Part shown: positions 34,977 through 45,739 of the stretch, in pieces
Layout: each line of letters opens with the position of its first letter
Numbering within the stretch: position 1 is the stretch's first letter
Notes under the pieces: generated by a model
The model's database searches: none
What the model was told of the DNA's origin: nothing
What the model saw: only the letters and a program-made list of their open reading frames with translations
Program-made: the position numbers and the translations under genes
From: Roseiarcus sp963730555
GTDB taxonomy: Bacteria; Pseudomonadota; Alphaproteobacteria; Rhizobiales; Beijerinckiaceae
DNA: 64,000 bases
NCBI GenBank assembly: GCA_963730555.1
Contig: CAVSSS010000008.1
Coordinates: 632,707-696,706 of the forward strand
Direction: 5' to 3'

Positions 34977-36239
34977 TTGACTGACGTGTTCCAACCGCGA
35001 TCCGACTTCTTGCGCGTGATGCAGGAGCGCGGTTTCGTCCATCAATGCTCAGATTGCGCCGGTTTGGACGCGAAGGCGGGCTCAGGGTCGCTCGTCGCTT
35101 ACATTGGCTTTGATTGCACGGCGCCATCGCTGCACGTCGGCTCACTCGTCCAGATCATGATGCTGCACTGGCTGCAGGAGACGGGCGGCAAGCCGGTCGC
35201 GCTGATGGGCGGCGGCACGACGATGGTGGGCGATCCGTCGGGCAAGGACGAAAGCCGCAAGCTCCTGACGATCGCCGAGATCGAGGCCAACAAGGCAGGC
35301 ATTCGTAGGGCCTTCTCTCATTTCATCCATTTCGGCGACGGCAAGCACGATGCGATCATGCCTGACAACGCCGATTGGCTGGCCAAGCTCAACTACATCG
35401 ATTTCCTGCGCGAGGTCGGGTGCCACTTCTCGGTGAACCGCATGCTGGCCATGGACTCGGTCAAGCTCAGACTCACTCGCGAGCAGGAGCTCTCCTTCCT
35501 CGAGTTCAACTACATGTGTCTGCAGGCTTACGATTTCACCGAGCTCAACAAACGCTACGGGGTGACGCTGCAGATGGGCGGATCCGACCAGTGGGGCAAT
35601 ATCGTCATTGGCGTCGATCTCGGCCGGCGCATGGGGCTGGAGCCGTTCTATGCTCTGACTTCGCCGCTGATCACCACGGCTTCGGGCGCCAAAATGGGCA
35701 AGACCGCCGCCGGCGCCATCTGGCTCGACGAGGCGATGCTCGCCCCCTACGAGTACTGGCAGTTCTGGCGCAATGTCGACGACGCCGACGTCGGCCGGTT
35801 CTTGAAACTGTTCACGCTCATGCCGCTCAATGAGATCGGCCGGCTCGAGAGCTTGGCCGGCGCGGAGATCAATGAAGCGAAGAAAGCGCTCGCCAATGAG
35901 GCGACTGCACTGCTTCACGGGCGTTCCGCCGCCGAAGCGGCCTCGGCCACTGCCCGGAAGACCTTCGAGGAGCGCGAGCTCGCTGAGACCCTGCCGACGG
36001 TCGATGTGCCGGGAGCAGAATTCGAAGCGGGCTTAGGCGCGCTCAGCGCCTTCGTCCGCGCCGGCCTCGTCGCCTCGACTGGCGAAGCGCGCCGCCAGAT
36101 CCGCGGCGGCGGCTTACGGGTAAACGACGCAACGCTTGGCGATGAGAAGGCGCTTATCACCCGTGATGAGCTGAAAGCCGGCGGAATCGTCAAGCTGTCG
36201 CTTGGCCGCAAGAAGCACGTTCTGCTCAGGGCGGTATAA
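34977..36239 (+). CDS. tyrS: Tyrosyl-tRNA synthetase
   Basis: 420 residues, full length. Class I synthetase: IGFDCTAPSLHVGSLVQIMML holds the HIGH-type motif as HVGS, MGGSDQWGNIVIGVDLGRR binds tyrosine, and KMGKTAAGAIWL is the alphaproteobacterial form of KMSKS. The S4 domain follows at the C-terminus (VASTGEARRQIRGGGLRVND). The start is TTG at 34977 with AAGGA upstream; a GTG three codons later is possible. It is convergent with the AsmA-like gene, the two stops being two bases apart. Confidence 0.96.
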   Translation: MTDVFQPRSDFLRVMQERGFVHQCSDCAGLDAKAGSGSLVAYIGFDCTAPSLHVGSLVQIMMLHWLQETGGKPVALMGGGTTMVGDPSGKDESRKLLTIAEIEANKAGIRRAFSHFIHFGDGKHDAIMPDNADWLAKLNYIDFLREVGCHFSVNRMLAMDSVKLRLTREQELSFLEFNYMCLQAYDFTELNKRYGVTLQMGGSDQWGNIVIGVDLGRRMGLEPFYALTSPLITTASGAKMGKTAAGAIWLDEAMLAPYEYWQFWRNVDDADVGRFLKLFTLMPLNEIGRLESLAGAEINEAKKALANEATALLHGRSAAEAASATARKTFEERELAETLPTVDVPGAEFEAGLGALSAFVRAGLVASTGEARRQIRGGGLRVNDATLGDEKALITRDELKAGGIVKLSLGRKKHVLLRAV

Positions 36240-36240
36240 C

Positions 36241-39200
36241 CTAGCGCGCCGGCCGGCGCGTCGCCGTGTCGCCTACCTCGGCTGGCTCATGAGCGCCGCC
36301 GCGGGAGGTCGTCCCATCGATGGCGCCCAGCATCCGGCGCAAAATGCCAGGGGCGATCGCGGATAGCGGATTGACGGTCAGCGTTGGACCGCTCATCGAG
36401 CCATGCACACGATAGCTGAGGCCGAAAACCCCGTCGTGCTCCCCGCCGCTCAAGAGGACGCCAACGAGCGGAATTTTCGTCAACATTGTATTGACCGTGT
36501 AAGCGGGGACGAACGAGCCGCTGAGGTCGACTTGGTTGTGTTCGAAATCGATGGCGCCTTGAGCCGTAAGTCCGACGCTCGGATTGTAGATAACCGCATC
36601 TTGAATCGCGAGCTTGCCGGGGGTGCGTTTAAAGGACGCCGTCATCTTCTCAAAACGAACGCGCGCCGCATCGACAGCGGCCCCTCCTTCCGATGCACGC
36701 TGTGGCGCAGCGCTGACGAGCTGGCGAAACGCCGGTTCATCGCGCAGGACGAAGTCGGTGAGCGTAGCCTCGCCGGCGCTCAGATCGCCACGAGTGCGGA
36801 GAAGCAGATTGAGGTCGCCGCCTTCGAGATGCGAATAGAGATTGGCGAAACGGAGAAGCGCGCCGGCGTCGGACGTCGAGATCCGCGTTTCCCCGCCGCT
36901 TCCAGTCGCCATCACCACGCCCGCGCCGATTCTTCCGCGTAGGCTTCCGAACCGAGTTTCCCCGGCGCGCCGCGACGCAGTGAGCTCCATGTTGGTAATC
37001 GCCTGCTTATTGGAGCCTATGACGCTCGCGATCTTGGCGTCGATGTCGAAATCCTTCGTCGTGGTTTGTCCCGAGGAAGTCCAATCCAACACCGACTTGA
37101 CGAAGGCGCGGGCGTCGAGCGACGCCCCGCGCACTGAAGCCTTGAGCGAGGCCGGGCCATTAACGACGTCGACCTTGAAATCGTCGCCGGGCGCAATGCG
37201 CGCCTGAGTGATCGTGGCGCTTTCAATCGCGCCGTCGAGATCCATTTCCGCGGATCCACGCAACATCGGCACGCCCAGTTCGATCGCGATATTGCTGAGC
37301 GAAGCGCCCTCGGGCGTGGGCTTGACAAGGAAGGTCGCCTTGCCTGGTTTTCCGGCCGGCTTCGAAAGCCCGGGAACAAGATTGTCGACGCCCGCAGGCG
37401 TGAGGTCGACTTCGACCTCCGCGCTCGCCCTAGTCAATGGCGCCTTGAGCTTGATGGGGAGCGGCCCGGTCAGCCACGAGCCGAAATTGAGGCCCCGCTT
37501 GGCGCGTCCGGCCGCGTCGAGGGCGAAAGTCACGGTCGCCGAGCCTTCCTCGCCGAGCGCGCGGGCGACGTCCACATGGGTCGCGGCGCCGAGCAGCTCT
37601 CCGTCGCCCGCGATCTTCAGCGCATTCCGATCGGCCTCGAACACGGCAGTCGCCGAGTTCGAGCCTCTCGTCGGCGAGAAACTTCTCGATCTGGAGATTA
37701 TCGAGCGCCCCAGTGGCGTGGAACTGTGTGTCTTCCGGGCGCGCCGTCTTCCCGAGCTTGAGATTGAGGACAAGATCGCCTTCCGCCTGCCCTTTGACAG
37801 TCGCGGGATCAAGCGTGAGGCCCGCCTGGCGACGTAACGGTTCGCGCATGAGCAGATCAGCGAGCGCGTCCGCCGTCCCGGTCATGTGCGCCCTCGCGGA
37901 CGCGTCGACAATCGGCCTGGGCGTGATGTCCGGCACGGTGAAAGCGAGACCGTTCGCCTGCACGCGGCGCGAGGACGACAGGACCATCGTCGCGCGATTG
38001 CCGGAGACAGTGAATTCATGGCCGGTGAAGGATCCCGTCCCCTCGTCGGTCATCATGATCGGCAAGCCCGGCAAAAGGTCGACGCCGACGTCGTGGGTGG
38101 TGAACTCGCCGTGCAGGCTTTCGCGCGGCAAGCCGCGTTTGTGCGCCATCGCGTCGAGATCGGCGGCAGTCCAATCGGCTTTCAGCGATCCTTGAAGCCG
38201 GCCGCCGTGCAGATTCTGTGCGCACCATTCGCGGACATCGGGATTGATGAATTGCGGCCACAGACGAATGAGATCGGACGTTGCGCTCGGACCGGCGTCG
38301 ATGCCGAGCTTGAGCGAAGATCCTTTGCCGTCAGGCGCGGTCTCGGCCTTGATCGCCACGTCGACAGTCGGTCCGCGCGCCGTGAGGCCATCGATGAAGA
38401 ACCGCGACGTCGTTTCGAGGAAGCGGGCGTCGAAGACGATGGACTCGAGCGCGACCGAATTGGCGCCGGGTCGATCCGGACCGAATTGTGCGCCATGCGC
38501 CTCGAGATGCGCGCTCCAGACCTTGGCTGCATCAGCCGGCGGGGCGATCCAACCCTGCATCTCGACATGCGTCAGTCCGGCGAGGACCTGAAGTCTGTCG
38601 ACGCGAAACCGCCGGCCATCCTCATCCCAGGCCATGGCGCCACTGGCCTCGTCGATGAAAAACGGGACGGCGTCGGGGTTATTGATGCGCACGCGTCCTG
38701 CGCCGACCGTGAACCGGCCAGCAAACGCTCGCAGCGTCGACTCGGGCGTAAGCTCCGCGTCAATTTTGAAGGCGATCGGGCCCTCGGCGGTCAGGGGCGG
38801 AGGCGCCTTGTCGAACGCCTGGAGGTCGGCGAGGCTGAGATCGTGGCCCTGGAGCGACAGGGTCGGCGCGCCCTCGTCGGAGGCCTGGGCTGCTATTGTC
38901 CATGGTCCCGCTGGCCCGGTCGCCGAGATCCTGGCCTCCGCCCTCGAGCCCGAATGATCGAATGTGACGGCGAAATCCTTATAGACGACGGAGCGCTGCG
39001 TCGCTTCGTTGTCAATCTCGAAATGGCCGTTGGCGAGGGTCAGCCGGTCTAACGCCTGGGTGGCGCCGGCCATGGTTTCCGCTGCAGCGCGGACGAAGGC
39101 GGCAAGCCCGGGGCCGCTTGCGTCCGTAGACGCCGCGCCGGCCAGAGGGATTGGGGTCGCGCCCGAATCGCTAGCGACCGCAAGCGAGAGGGCGCCGTCC

Positions 39201-39673
39201 GCAGCCACGCGCAGGCGCATGTCCAGTCCGTCGAGTTGAAGCCGGCTCACCCGGACATCGAGGAATGGCAGCGTGAACGGATCAAGGCCAAGTTTGCCGC
39301 TCGGCGCCGAGAGGACCGTTCGGCCGGCGGCGTCGCGCACCGTGAAGCCTTTGAAGCCGAGCCCCACGCCCCACGAATCGTGCATGAGGTAGGTGGGTCC
39401 GAGAGCGATGGCGTAACGGTCGCCGACCCGCTCCTGGAGGGAGGTTTGGATCTGGTCGTGCATGCCAACCAGCCGAAGAGGCCCTCGCGCCAAAAGCGAC
39501 GCCAGGGCAAGCCCGCCGACAATGAACAGGGCTGCGGCGAGCTCCACTGTCCGGAGGCAAACATGCGTAAGCCGGCCAGCGGGAATCCGGCACCAGCGCG
39601 AGCGAAGACGGGGGCCCTCGGCATCCGCCGCCATGTTGCGCACAGCGGCCCGGGCGCGAGCCCGCGTCGTCAT
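36241..39673 (-). pseudogene. AsmA-like/DUF3971 inner-membrane-anchored protein, interrupted by a frameshift
   Basis: Two overlapping frames make one protein of about 1,140 residues. The N-terminal part has a membrane anchor (RTVELAAALFIVGGLALASLLA) followed by a long beta-rich DUF3971 region; it runs correctly to LQIEKFLADERLE near 37670 and then changes frame. The other frame takes over with NSATAVFEADRNALKIAGDG and ends in the AsmA-like C-terminal block with SVGLTAQGAIDFEHNQVDLSG and PLVGVLLSGG. Such proteins (YhdP/TamB-related) help move phospholipids to the outer membrane. One single-base indel explains the break, so either a recent pseudogene or a base error. Confidence 0.7.
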
Positions 39674-39884
39674 GCTATACCGAACGACCAATACCGATCA
39701 CCCTCCGTGGCGCGAGCAAGGCTAAGCGCAATCTTCGTTGATTCGAAGGCGCGAGGCAGCCCCTCCTTGGCGCTTGCCTCAGGCCGACGGTTGAAACGCG
39801 CAGCGCTGCGGCTCAATGTCGGCCCCGACGGCGCGCTCAGCGTCGGCGGCCCATGTTCCCATAATTAGACAAAACGAGGGCGAT

Positions 39885-40355
39885 ATGACGAAGGAACTGG
39901 TTGAGGGCGACCCGGCTCCCGATTTCGAGCTCATGACCGACGGCGGCGGCCGGACGCATCTCAAGGACCTCCGGGGCAAGCCAGTCGTAATCTACTTTTA
40001 CCCCAAGGACGACACTTCCGGCTGCACCGCCGAAGCCATCGCCTTCAATGGTTTGCGAGCGAAGTTCGCCGCCGCCGGGGCGACCGTCATCGGAGTTTCG
40101 CCCGACAGCGCCGCCAGCCACGATAAGTTCAAGCACAAGCACGATCTGAAGATCGCGCTTGCCGCCGATCCCGAGCGCTCGGCGATCGAGGCCTATGGGG
40201 TGTGGAAGCAAAAGAGCATGTACGGCCGCAAATATTTCGGCGTCGAGCGCTCGACCTTTCTGATCGACCGCGACGGCCGCGTCGCCAAGGTTTGGCGGAA
40301 AGTGAAAGTGCCCGGCCACGCGGACGAGGTCCTCGTAGCGACGAAGGCGCTCTGA
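39885..40355 (+). CDS. bcp: Peroxiredoxin, BCP/PrxQ type
   Basis: 156 residues. Thiol peroxidase reducing peroxides in the cytoplasm. FELMTDGGGRTHLKDLRGKPVVIYFYPKDDTSGCTAEAIAF carries the peroxidatic Cys in DTSGCT and the upstream Thr; VIGVSPDSAASHDKFKHKHDLKIALAADP and RKYFGVERSTFLIDRDGRV are standard. The resolving Cys five residues later, usual in BCP, is replaced by Ile (AEAIAF), so it must work as a one-Cys or otherwise resolved enzyme. ATG 39885 has GAGGG upstream. Divergent from the AsmA-like gene. Confidence 0.92.
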   Translation: MTKELVEGDPAPDFELMTDGGGRTHLKDLRGKPVVIYFYPKDDTSGCTAEAIAFNGLRAKFAAAGATVIGVSPDSAASHDKFKHKHDLKIALAADPERSAIEAYGVWKQKSMYGRKYFGVERSTFLIDRDGRVAKVWRKVKVPGHADEVLVATKAL

Positions 40356-40464
40356 CGCCGGCGGCGGCTTTGCCTTGGCGTAACGTCAATTTGCTGTGCA
40401 TTAACCTTAATGCGCTCTCCTCGCGGCCGAGAACGCCCCTTTCGCCGGGCGGGAGCGCTGGTTC

Positions 40465-41770
40465 ATGTCGTTGCGAGAGGGCTATCCCGCGTCGGGGCTG
40501 CACTATTGCCTTTCGCTCTCTCGGGGCGAGGCGGTTCGCACGGTGCGGCTGCCGCCCGCGGGCGTCTGGGCGATCGCCGCCCTCGCGCTGCTCTCACTCG
40601 CCTGGGCCGGCTCCGTCACGCTTTACCTCGCTTTCCACGACGACGTGATTGGCGCAATCCTCGCGCGGCAGACTGAGATGAAGGCGGCTTACGAGGACCG
40701 TCTGGCGGAAGAGCGCGCGCGGCTCGATGAAGCCGCGAGCCGGCAAATTCTTGAGCGGAATTCCTTCAAGGGCGCGGTGAACGAGATCATGTCCCGGCAG
40801 GCGCGGCTTGAACAGCGCGGCGCGATCGTCGCCGCGCTCGCCGAGACCGAGACGCGCAACCCGAGTTCAACCGCTCGGCGCCAAGCCACGACCCCGAGCC
40901 CTGCCGATGCTTTGACGGCGATCCAGGCCCTCGGTCCGCCGATGTCCGCCGGCGCAAGTGTGGAGGACGCCGCGCGCGCTTATACCCCGCCTCCAAAGCC
41001 CCATTTCGAGTCTCGGGCCGTCAAGCCTCACCCGATCGACGAGTCGGGGGACACCCTGAGCGCGCTGCCCCCGGAGGCGCCGTTCACGACAGCGAGTATG
41101 GCGGGATCGGCAGACAATCTCGACCCATCGGCGCGCCTTGCGCTCGTCGGCCGCGCGCTGGACCGGATCGAGAGCGCCCAGACGAAGGCTCTCGCGGCGA
41201 TCGATCGCATGGCTCAGTGGTCCGCGTCCCGCGATGCGGCGATCGTCGCGGAGACCGGCCTCGATCCAGCGAACTCTACGCGCCGCACGAGCAAGGCGGC
41301 GTCGGCGGCCCCTATATCCCGGTTGACCCAAATACGCTCCCGCCCAACTCGCCGCTTGCGCGCGTCGCGCGCGACGTGGCGGCGGCCGAGCGCCTCAAGG
41401 CGCTCATGTCCTTTGTGCCCCTGCGCATGCCGCTTTCCGGCGATCCCAGCGTCACGTCGCCGTTCGGCTACCGCGCCGATCCGTTCCTCGGCCGGCTTGC
41501 GCTGCATCCGGAGAGGGAGGGGCCGCGGGCGGCTATGGAATCATGGTCGAGATCGATCACGGCAACGGCCTCGCCACGCGCTATGCGCACATGTCGGAGG
41601 CGCTGGTCGAGGAAGGCGAGCAAGTCGACAAGGGCGCCGTCTTGGGCAGGCTCGGTTCGACCGGCCGGTCGACCGGGCCGCATTTGCACTATGAAGTGCG
41701 CGTCGATGGCGAGCCTGTCGACCCCGAGATTTATTTGCGCGCCGGCGCCGGGCTGGCGGCGACGGAATAG
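40465..41770 (+). pseudogene. M23 family peptidase (LytM/murein endopeptidase type), broken
   Basis: Three frames succeed one another. The first (from ATG 40465) has a membrane helix (GVWAIAALALLSLAWAGSVTLYLAFHDD), a coiled coil and a variable linker up to AETGLDP near 41270. The second continues GGVGGPYIPVDPNTLPPNSPLARVARD to VTSPFGYRADPFLGRLALH. The third ends with GYGIMVEIDHGNGLATRYAHMS, GRLGSTGRSTGPHLHYEVR. Between the last two, about 20-25 residues are missing, including the GMDF segment with the HxxxD zinc ligands; HLHYE remains. Two frame changes plus loss of zinc ligands make an active enzyme unlikely as read. Confidence 0.72.
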
Positions 41771-41965
41771 CGCTCTCCATTCTTGTACACTCACCACCTC
41801 GTCCTGAGGAGCGCCGAAACCCTCTCAAAGGACGTTCCCTGGGCTCCCCCTTCCACGTGAGCGCCCCTCCACACGGCCGCCGCGCCCCCCCCACAAACGC
41901 CATCCCCTCTCCCGCGTCTAGGCTCCACGGTTCTCTTTCCGAGGCTCGGCGCTAAACTGGCTCGC

Positions 41966-43186
41966 ATGGACGTTCTCCTGTTTCGCGCGCTGAGCCTGCT
42001 CGGGCTTGCGATTCTGGTTGCGCTGGCGGCGCGCCGGCTGCGTCTGCCCTATACGGTCGGCCTTGTGCTGGCGGGCGCAGCCCTCGCCGCCACGCGCAGC
42101 CATGCGGGCATGGCGCTGACCCATGATCTCATCTTCGACGTCGTGCTGCCGCCGCTATTGTTCGAGGCGGCGCTGAACCTGAGCTGGAGCGATCTCAGAC
42201 GCGATCTTCTTCCCGTGGTCGCGCTGTCGACCGTCGGGGTCGCACTGTGCGCTTTGGTGGTCGCAGGCGGGCTTGTCGCTGGGCTCGGATGGCCGATCGA
42301 ATCCGCCCTCGTCTTCGGGGCGCTGATCAGCGCGACCGACCCGATCGCGGTCATCGCGCTCATCAAGGAATTGAGAGTGACCGGTCGCCTTAGCCTGCTC
42401 ATCGAGGCCGAGAGCCTGTTCAATGACGGCGCGGCCGCGGTGCTGTTCACCCTCATTCTCGTCTGGGCGGCCCATGGATCAGGAAACGCGCAGGATCCGC
42501 TCAGCGCCGTCACGACGTTTCTTTTGGTCGCCGGCGGCGGTCTTGCCGCCGGGTTCGGCGTCGGAATGATTGCGGTCATGGTCGCGGGAACCTCGGAGGA
42601 CCATCTGGTCGAGACGGCGCTGACTGTGGTCGCCGCCTTCGGCTCGTTCCTGGTGGCTGAGCATTTCGGCGCCTCCGGCGTGCTGGCGAGCGTCGTCGCC
42701 GGCATGACCATGGGAAATCTCGGCGTGCTCACGCCGAAGGAGCGATTCGGCCTCTCGATCACTCCGCATGGCCGAGCCTTCGTGCTGGAATTCTGGGAGT
42801 TCGCCGCCTTTCTGGCCAATTCGCTCGTGTTCCTTTTGATCGGCTCGGCGATGGCGACCATCGATTTCGCCCGCGAGGGGTTCCTTGCGCTCGCGCTCAT
42901 CGTCGCGCTCACTCTCCTAGGCCGCGCGGTTGCGGTCTATCCGGTGTGCCTGGCGTTCCTGGGCTCCCGCTGGGCGATCCCGCTCAAGCAGCAGCACCTG
43001 ATGTGGTGGGGCGGCTTGCGCGGCGCCCTGGCTCTGGCGCTCGCGCTCGCCTTGCCTGCCGATCTGCCTCGGCGGGACGATATACTCATCTCCGCCTTTG
43101 CGGTGGTCGCCTTTTCGGTGATCGTCCAGGGCCTGACGGCGCCGCTTGCGCTGAAGGCACTGAGAGTGAAATCGACGCGGTTATGA
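41966..43186 (+). CDS. Sodium/proton antiporter, CPA1 family
   Basis: 406 residues with about twelve hydrophobic segments, inner membrane. The ion-binding ISATDPIAVIALIKEL and ESLFNDGAAAVLFTL are the hallmark Asp-containing motifs of CPA1 Na+(K+)/H+ antiporters, and WWGGLRGALALALALALP the conserved late helix. There is no long C-terminal regulatory tail. It likely serves pH and cation homeostasis. The gene stands alone between two interrupted genes. Confidence 0.88.
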   Translation: MDVLLFRALSLLGLAILVALAARRLRLPYTVGLVLAGAALAATRSHAGMALTHDLIFDVVLPPLLFEAALNLSWSDLRRDLLPVVALSTVGVALCALVVAGGLVAGLGWPIESALVFGALISATDPIAVIALIKELRVTGRLSLLIEAESLFNDGAAAVLFTLILVWAAHGSGNAQDPLSAVTTFLLVAGGGLAAGFGVGMIAVMVAGTSEDHLVETALTVVAAFGSFLVAEHFGASGVLASVVAGMTMGNLGVLTPKERFGLSITPHGRAFVLEFWEFAAFLANSLVFLLIGSAMATIDFAREGFLALALIVALTLLGRAVAVYPVCLAFLGSRWAIPLKQQHLMWWGGLRGALALALALALPADLPRRDDILISAFAVVAFSVIVQGLTAPLALKALRVKSTRL

Positions 43187-43340
43187 GATGGAGGGCCAGG
43201 ATATTTAGCCTGCTACGCGTCAGGAAAGTCGTCTCGAAATTTGTGTGAGATTGATCACAGACAGACCGACGAGTTTGTGAAAGGTTTTTTGCGTTGAAGT
43301 CGGAGCGGGGCAGCCAAACAACGAAAAAAGGGGGACACAA

Positions 43341-45720
43341 ATGGTTAACTGGACTCCCCTCACAAACTCCGTCAGCGCGGGCCCGATGTGATGCAGGACG
43401 GCAGTGTGCTCGGATGCACTGATGGGCAAACGCTTCAGTTTCTATATCCTCACTCAACGGGATCATACGCCAATGGGACATGGTCGCCCGCGGGCAGTTT
43501 CCTCCTTTTAAAGGACAACTTTGCCTCGGCCGTTCTGCCTGACGGCAGACTCGTATCATGGGGCGGAGAGCAGAGTGGGCCAAGCTTACCCACCAATGAC
43601 ACACCCTTCTGCGAAATATACGATCCTCTCACGAAATCGTGGACGCAACTTCAGCCACTGACGGGCTGGACGAGCATCGGTGACGCGCCTTCTGTCGTGC
43701 TCGCCGACGGAACCTTTATGCTTGGACGCAACCCACTCTTCGTTTCCCAAGCCGCCCTGCTTGATGCTCGAACGCTGACGTGAACCTTCGTCGGAGGAGA
43801 TCTTCCGTATGTTGAGCAAGGTTACGTGCTGCTGCAGTCTGGCGGTGTTCTTACGGCAAGCACGACTGATCAGACGAGCAAGCGCTACGAGCCAAGCCTT
43901 AAGCAATTCGTGCAGGATGGAAATCAGCCGGTGATGCTCGGCGATAGCGCCGACGAAATCGGGCCAGGCATCTGTATGATGGACGGTCGTGTGATCTGGT
44001 TCGGCGCCACCGGTCACACATGCATTTACACACCAGGACCTGAAGGACAAAACGGCAACTGGACCCGGGGACCAGAACTTCCAACAATGAACGATGGAAC
44101 TCAACTGGTCTGCACTGACAGCACTGCAATTCTGGAGCCAAACGGCAAAGTTTTTGTAGTGACTTGGTGGGGCACAGGTGGGGCACAAAATCAGGGAATT
44201 GTGGTCTTCGTCGAATATGATCCTTTTCCAAATTGGCCAATAGGCACGTGCGCTCCGGTCAACGGCGCGCCCAACACGACGAACCGCGAAGCCGCAAAAA
44301 TGCTGCTCCTCCCTAATGGCCACGGCCTGGTGTGGGTCGCGGAGCCGACGAACGTACTTTATGATCTGGCGTTCGACTCCGGCGCACAAGCCTCGTGGGC
44401 GCCAACGATAACGAGCTTTCCACCGACGGTTGCGTGTGGCCGAACCGTAACGCTTTTCGGAACACAACTATGCGGGCTGTCCGAGTGTCAGCACTTCGGG
44501 GACGATAATCAACAGGCCGCGAACTATCCGATGGTCCGGTTCATCAGTAGCAGTGGCGAGCCGACCTACGCACGCGCACACCACGTCAGCACGCGAAGCA
44601 TCGCACCCGGGCAGTCTGGTTCTGTGCTCGTCGACATCCCCGCGTCCCCGCGCCTGGGACTTACTTCGTAGAGGCGGTCGCGATGGGGATCCCGTCCAAT
44701 CGGGTATCCGTCGATTTAGTCTGTCCGGCGAACCTCACGACCTTTCAGCCGGTTCAGGTCGGCAACATGATCGTCTATGTGCTTGGCAGCGACGGCAACC
44801 TGTGGTTCGAGACTGGACCGTTTGGCAGTCAGATTCCTCCCAATCGTCTCCAGGTCGATGGAAATGTGAGCGCGTTTCAAGCATTGGACGGCAACAACGT
44901 CTTTGTGCTGGGGACCGACGGCAACCTCTGGCTCGAGACCTGGCCTTTCGGAAATGTGGCCGAAACGATCCAGACGCGTCTTCAGTTGGACGGCAACGTC
45001 AGCGCATTTCAGGCCGTGGTCTCCGGGTTTGGCCAGTACGTCTTCGTGCTCGGGAAGGACGGCAATCTTTGGTGGGAGCCGTGGCCGTCGGGCGACGTCG
45101 CACAAACCATCGCGGAACGCCAGATCATCGACGCCAACGTGCAGGCGTTTCAACCGCTAGACGTCTACGACGTGATCGTGCTGGGAGGCGACGGCAACCT
45201 TTGGTTCGAAGGCCTGCCGTTTGGCAGCATCGCTCAAACGATACAAAACCGAGGGCAGATCGACGCCAACGTCAAGGCCTTCCAGCCCATTGACGCCTAC
45301 AACATCTATGTTCTCGGAAACGACGGGACACTCTGGTTTGAGTGGTGGCCGGTCCCCATGAACTCCCCGTCGTTCAACGGATGGGGCAACGTCCAGGAGA
45401 CGATCGCATTGCGTAAAATCGTCGACCAGAACGTGGCGGCTTTTCAGGCCATTGACGTTAACACCGCCTTCGTCCTCGGAACGGACGGTAACCTGTGGCT
45501 TGAGACGTCGCCCTGGGGCGATGTCGGTCAAACGATAGCGACGCGTCAGCCGGTCGACAGCGGCGTCGCCGCTTTCTACGCCTGGGCCGCCGCGCACGAC
45601 TTTTTTGGCTTTTGGGTTGTCTCGGTGAAGGACACCAACGACGACTTGTGGTACGAAACACCGCCCGCACCGCCTCAGACGTCCTGGAGGAATTTCCAGA
45701 TCGACGGAGACGTGATGTAA
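43341..45720 (+). pseudogene. Kelch-like propeller protein with C-terminal seven-blade GNLWFE propeller, interrupted
   Basis: One original reading frame of about 790 codons can be pieced together. It starts at ATG 43341 (AAGGGGG upstream; NWTPLTNSVSAGPM), changes frame near 43388 (MQDGSVLGCTDGQTLQ), meets a TGA at 43781 where Trp is expected (DARTLT-stop-TFVGGD), continues to a second frame change near 44660 (before GTYFVEAVAMGIPSN) and ends at 45720. The N-terminal half has kelch/galactose-oxidase-like repeats; an IPT-like stretch (PTITSFPPTVACGRTVTLFG) precedes seven repeats of about 45 residues with VLGxDGNLWFE cores, a lectin-like propeller. No signal peptide is seen. The 5' part is less GC-rich than its surroundings. 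Confidence 0.65.
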
Positions 45721-45739
45721 CATCAGAGAGGCTCCGAAG

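Noticed and set aside
43781..43783. In-frame TGA read as Trp (code change)
   Set aside because: The other genes use TGA as a normal stop (for example tkt and zapA neighbours), and this gene also has frame changes; a point mutation or base error is simpler.
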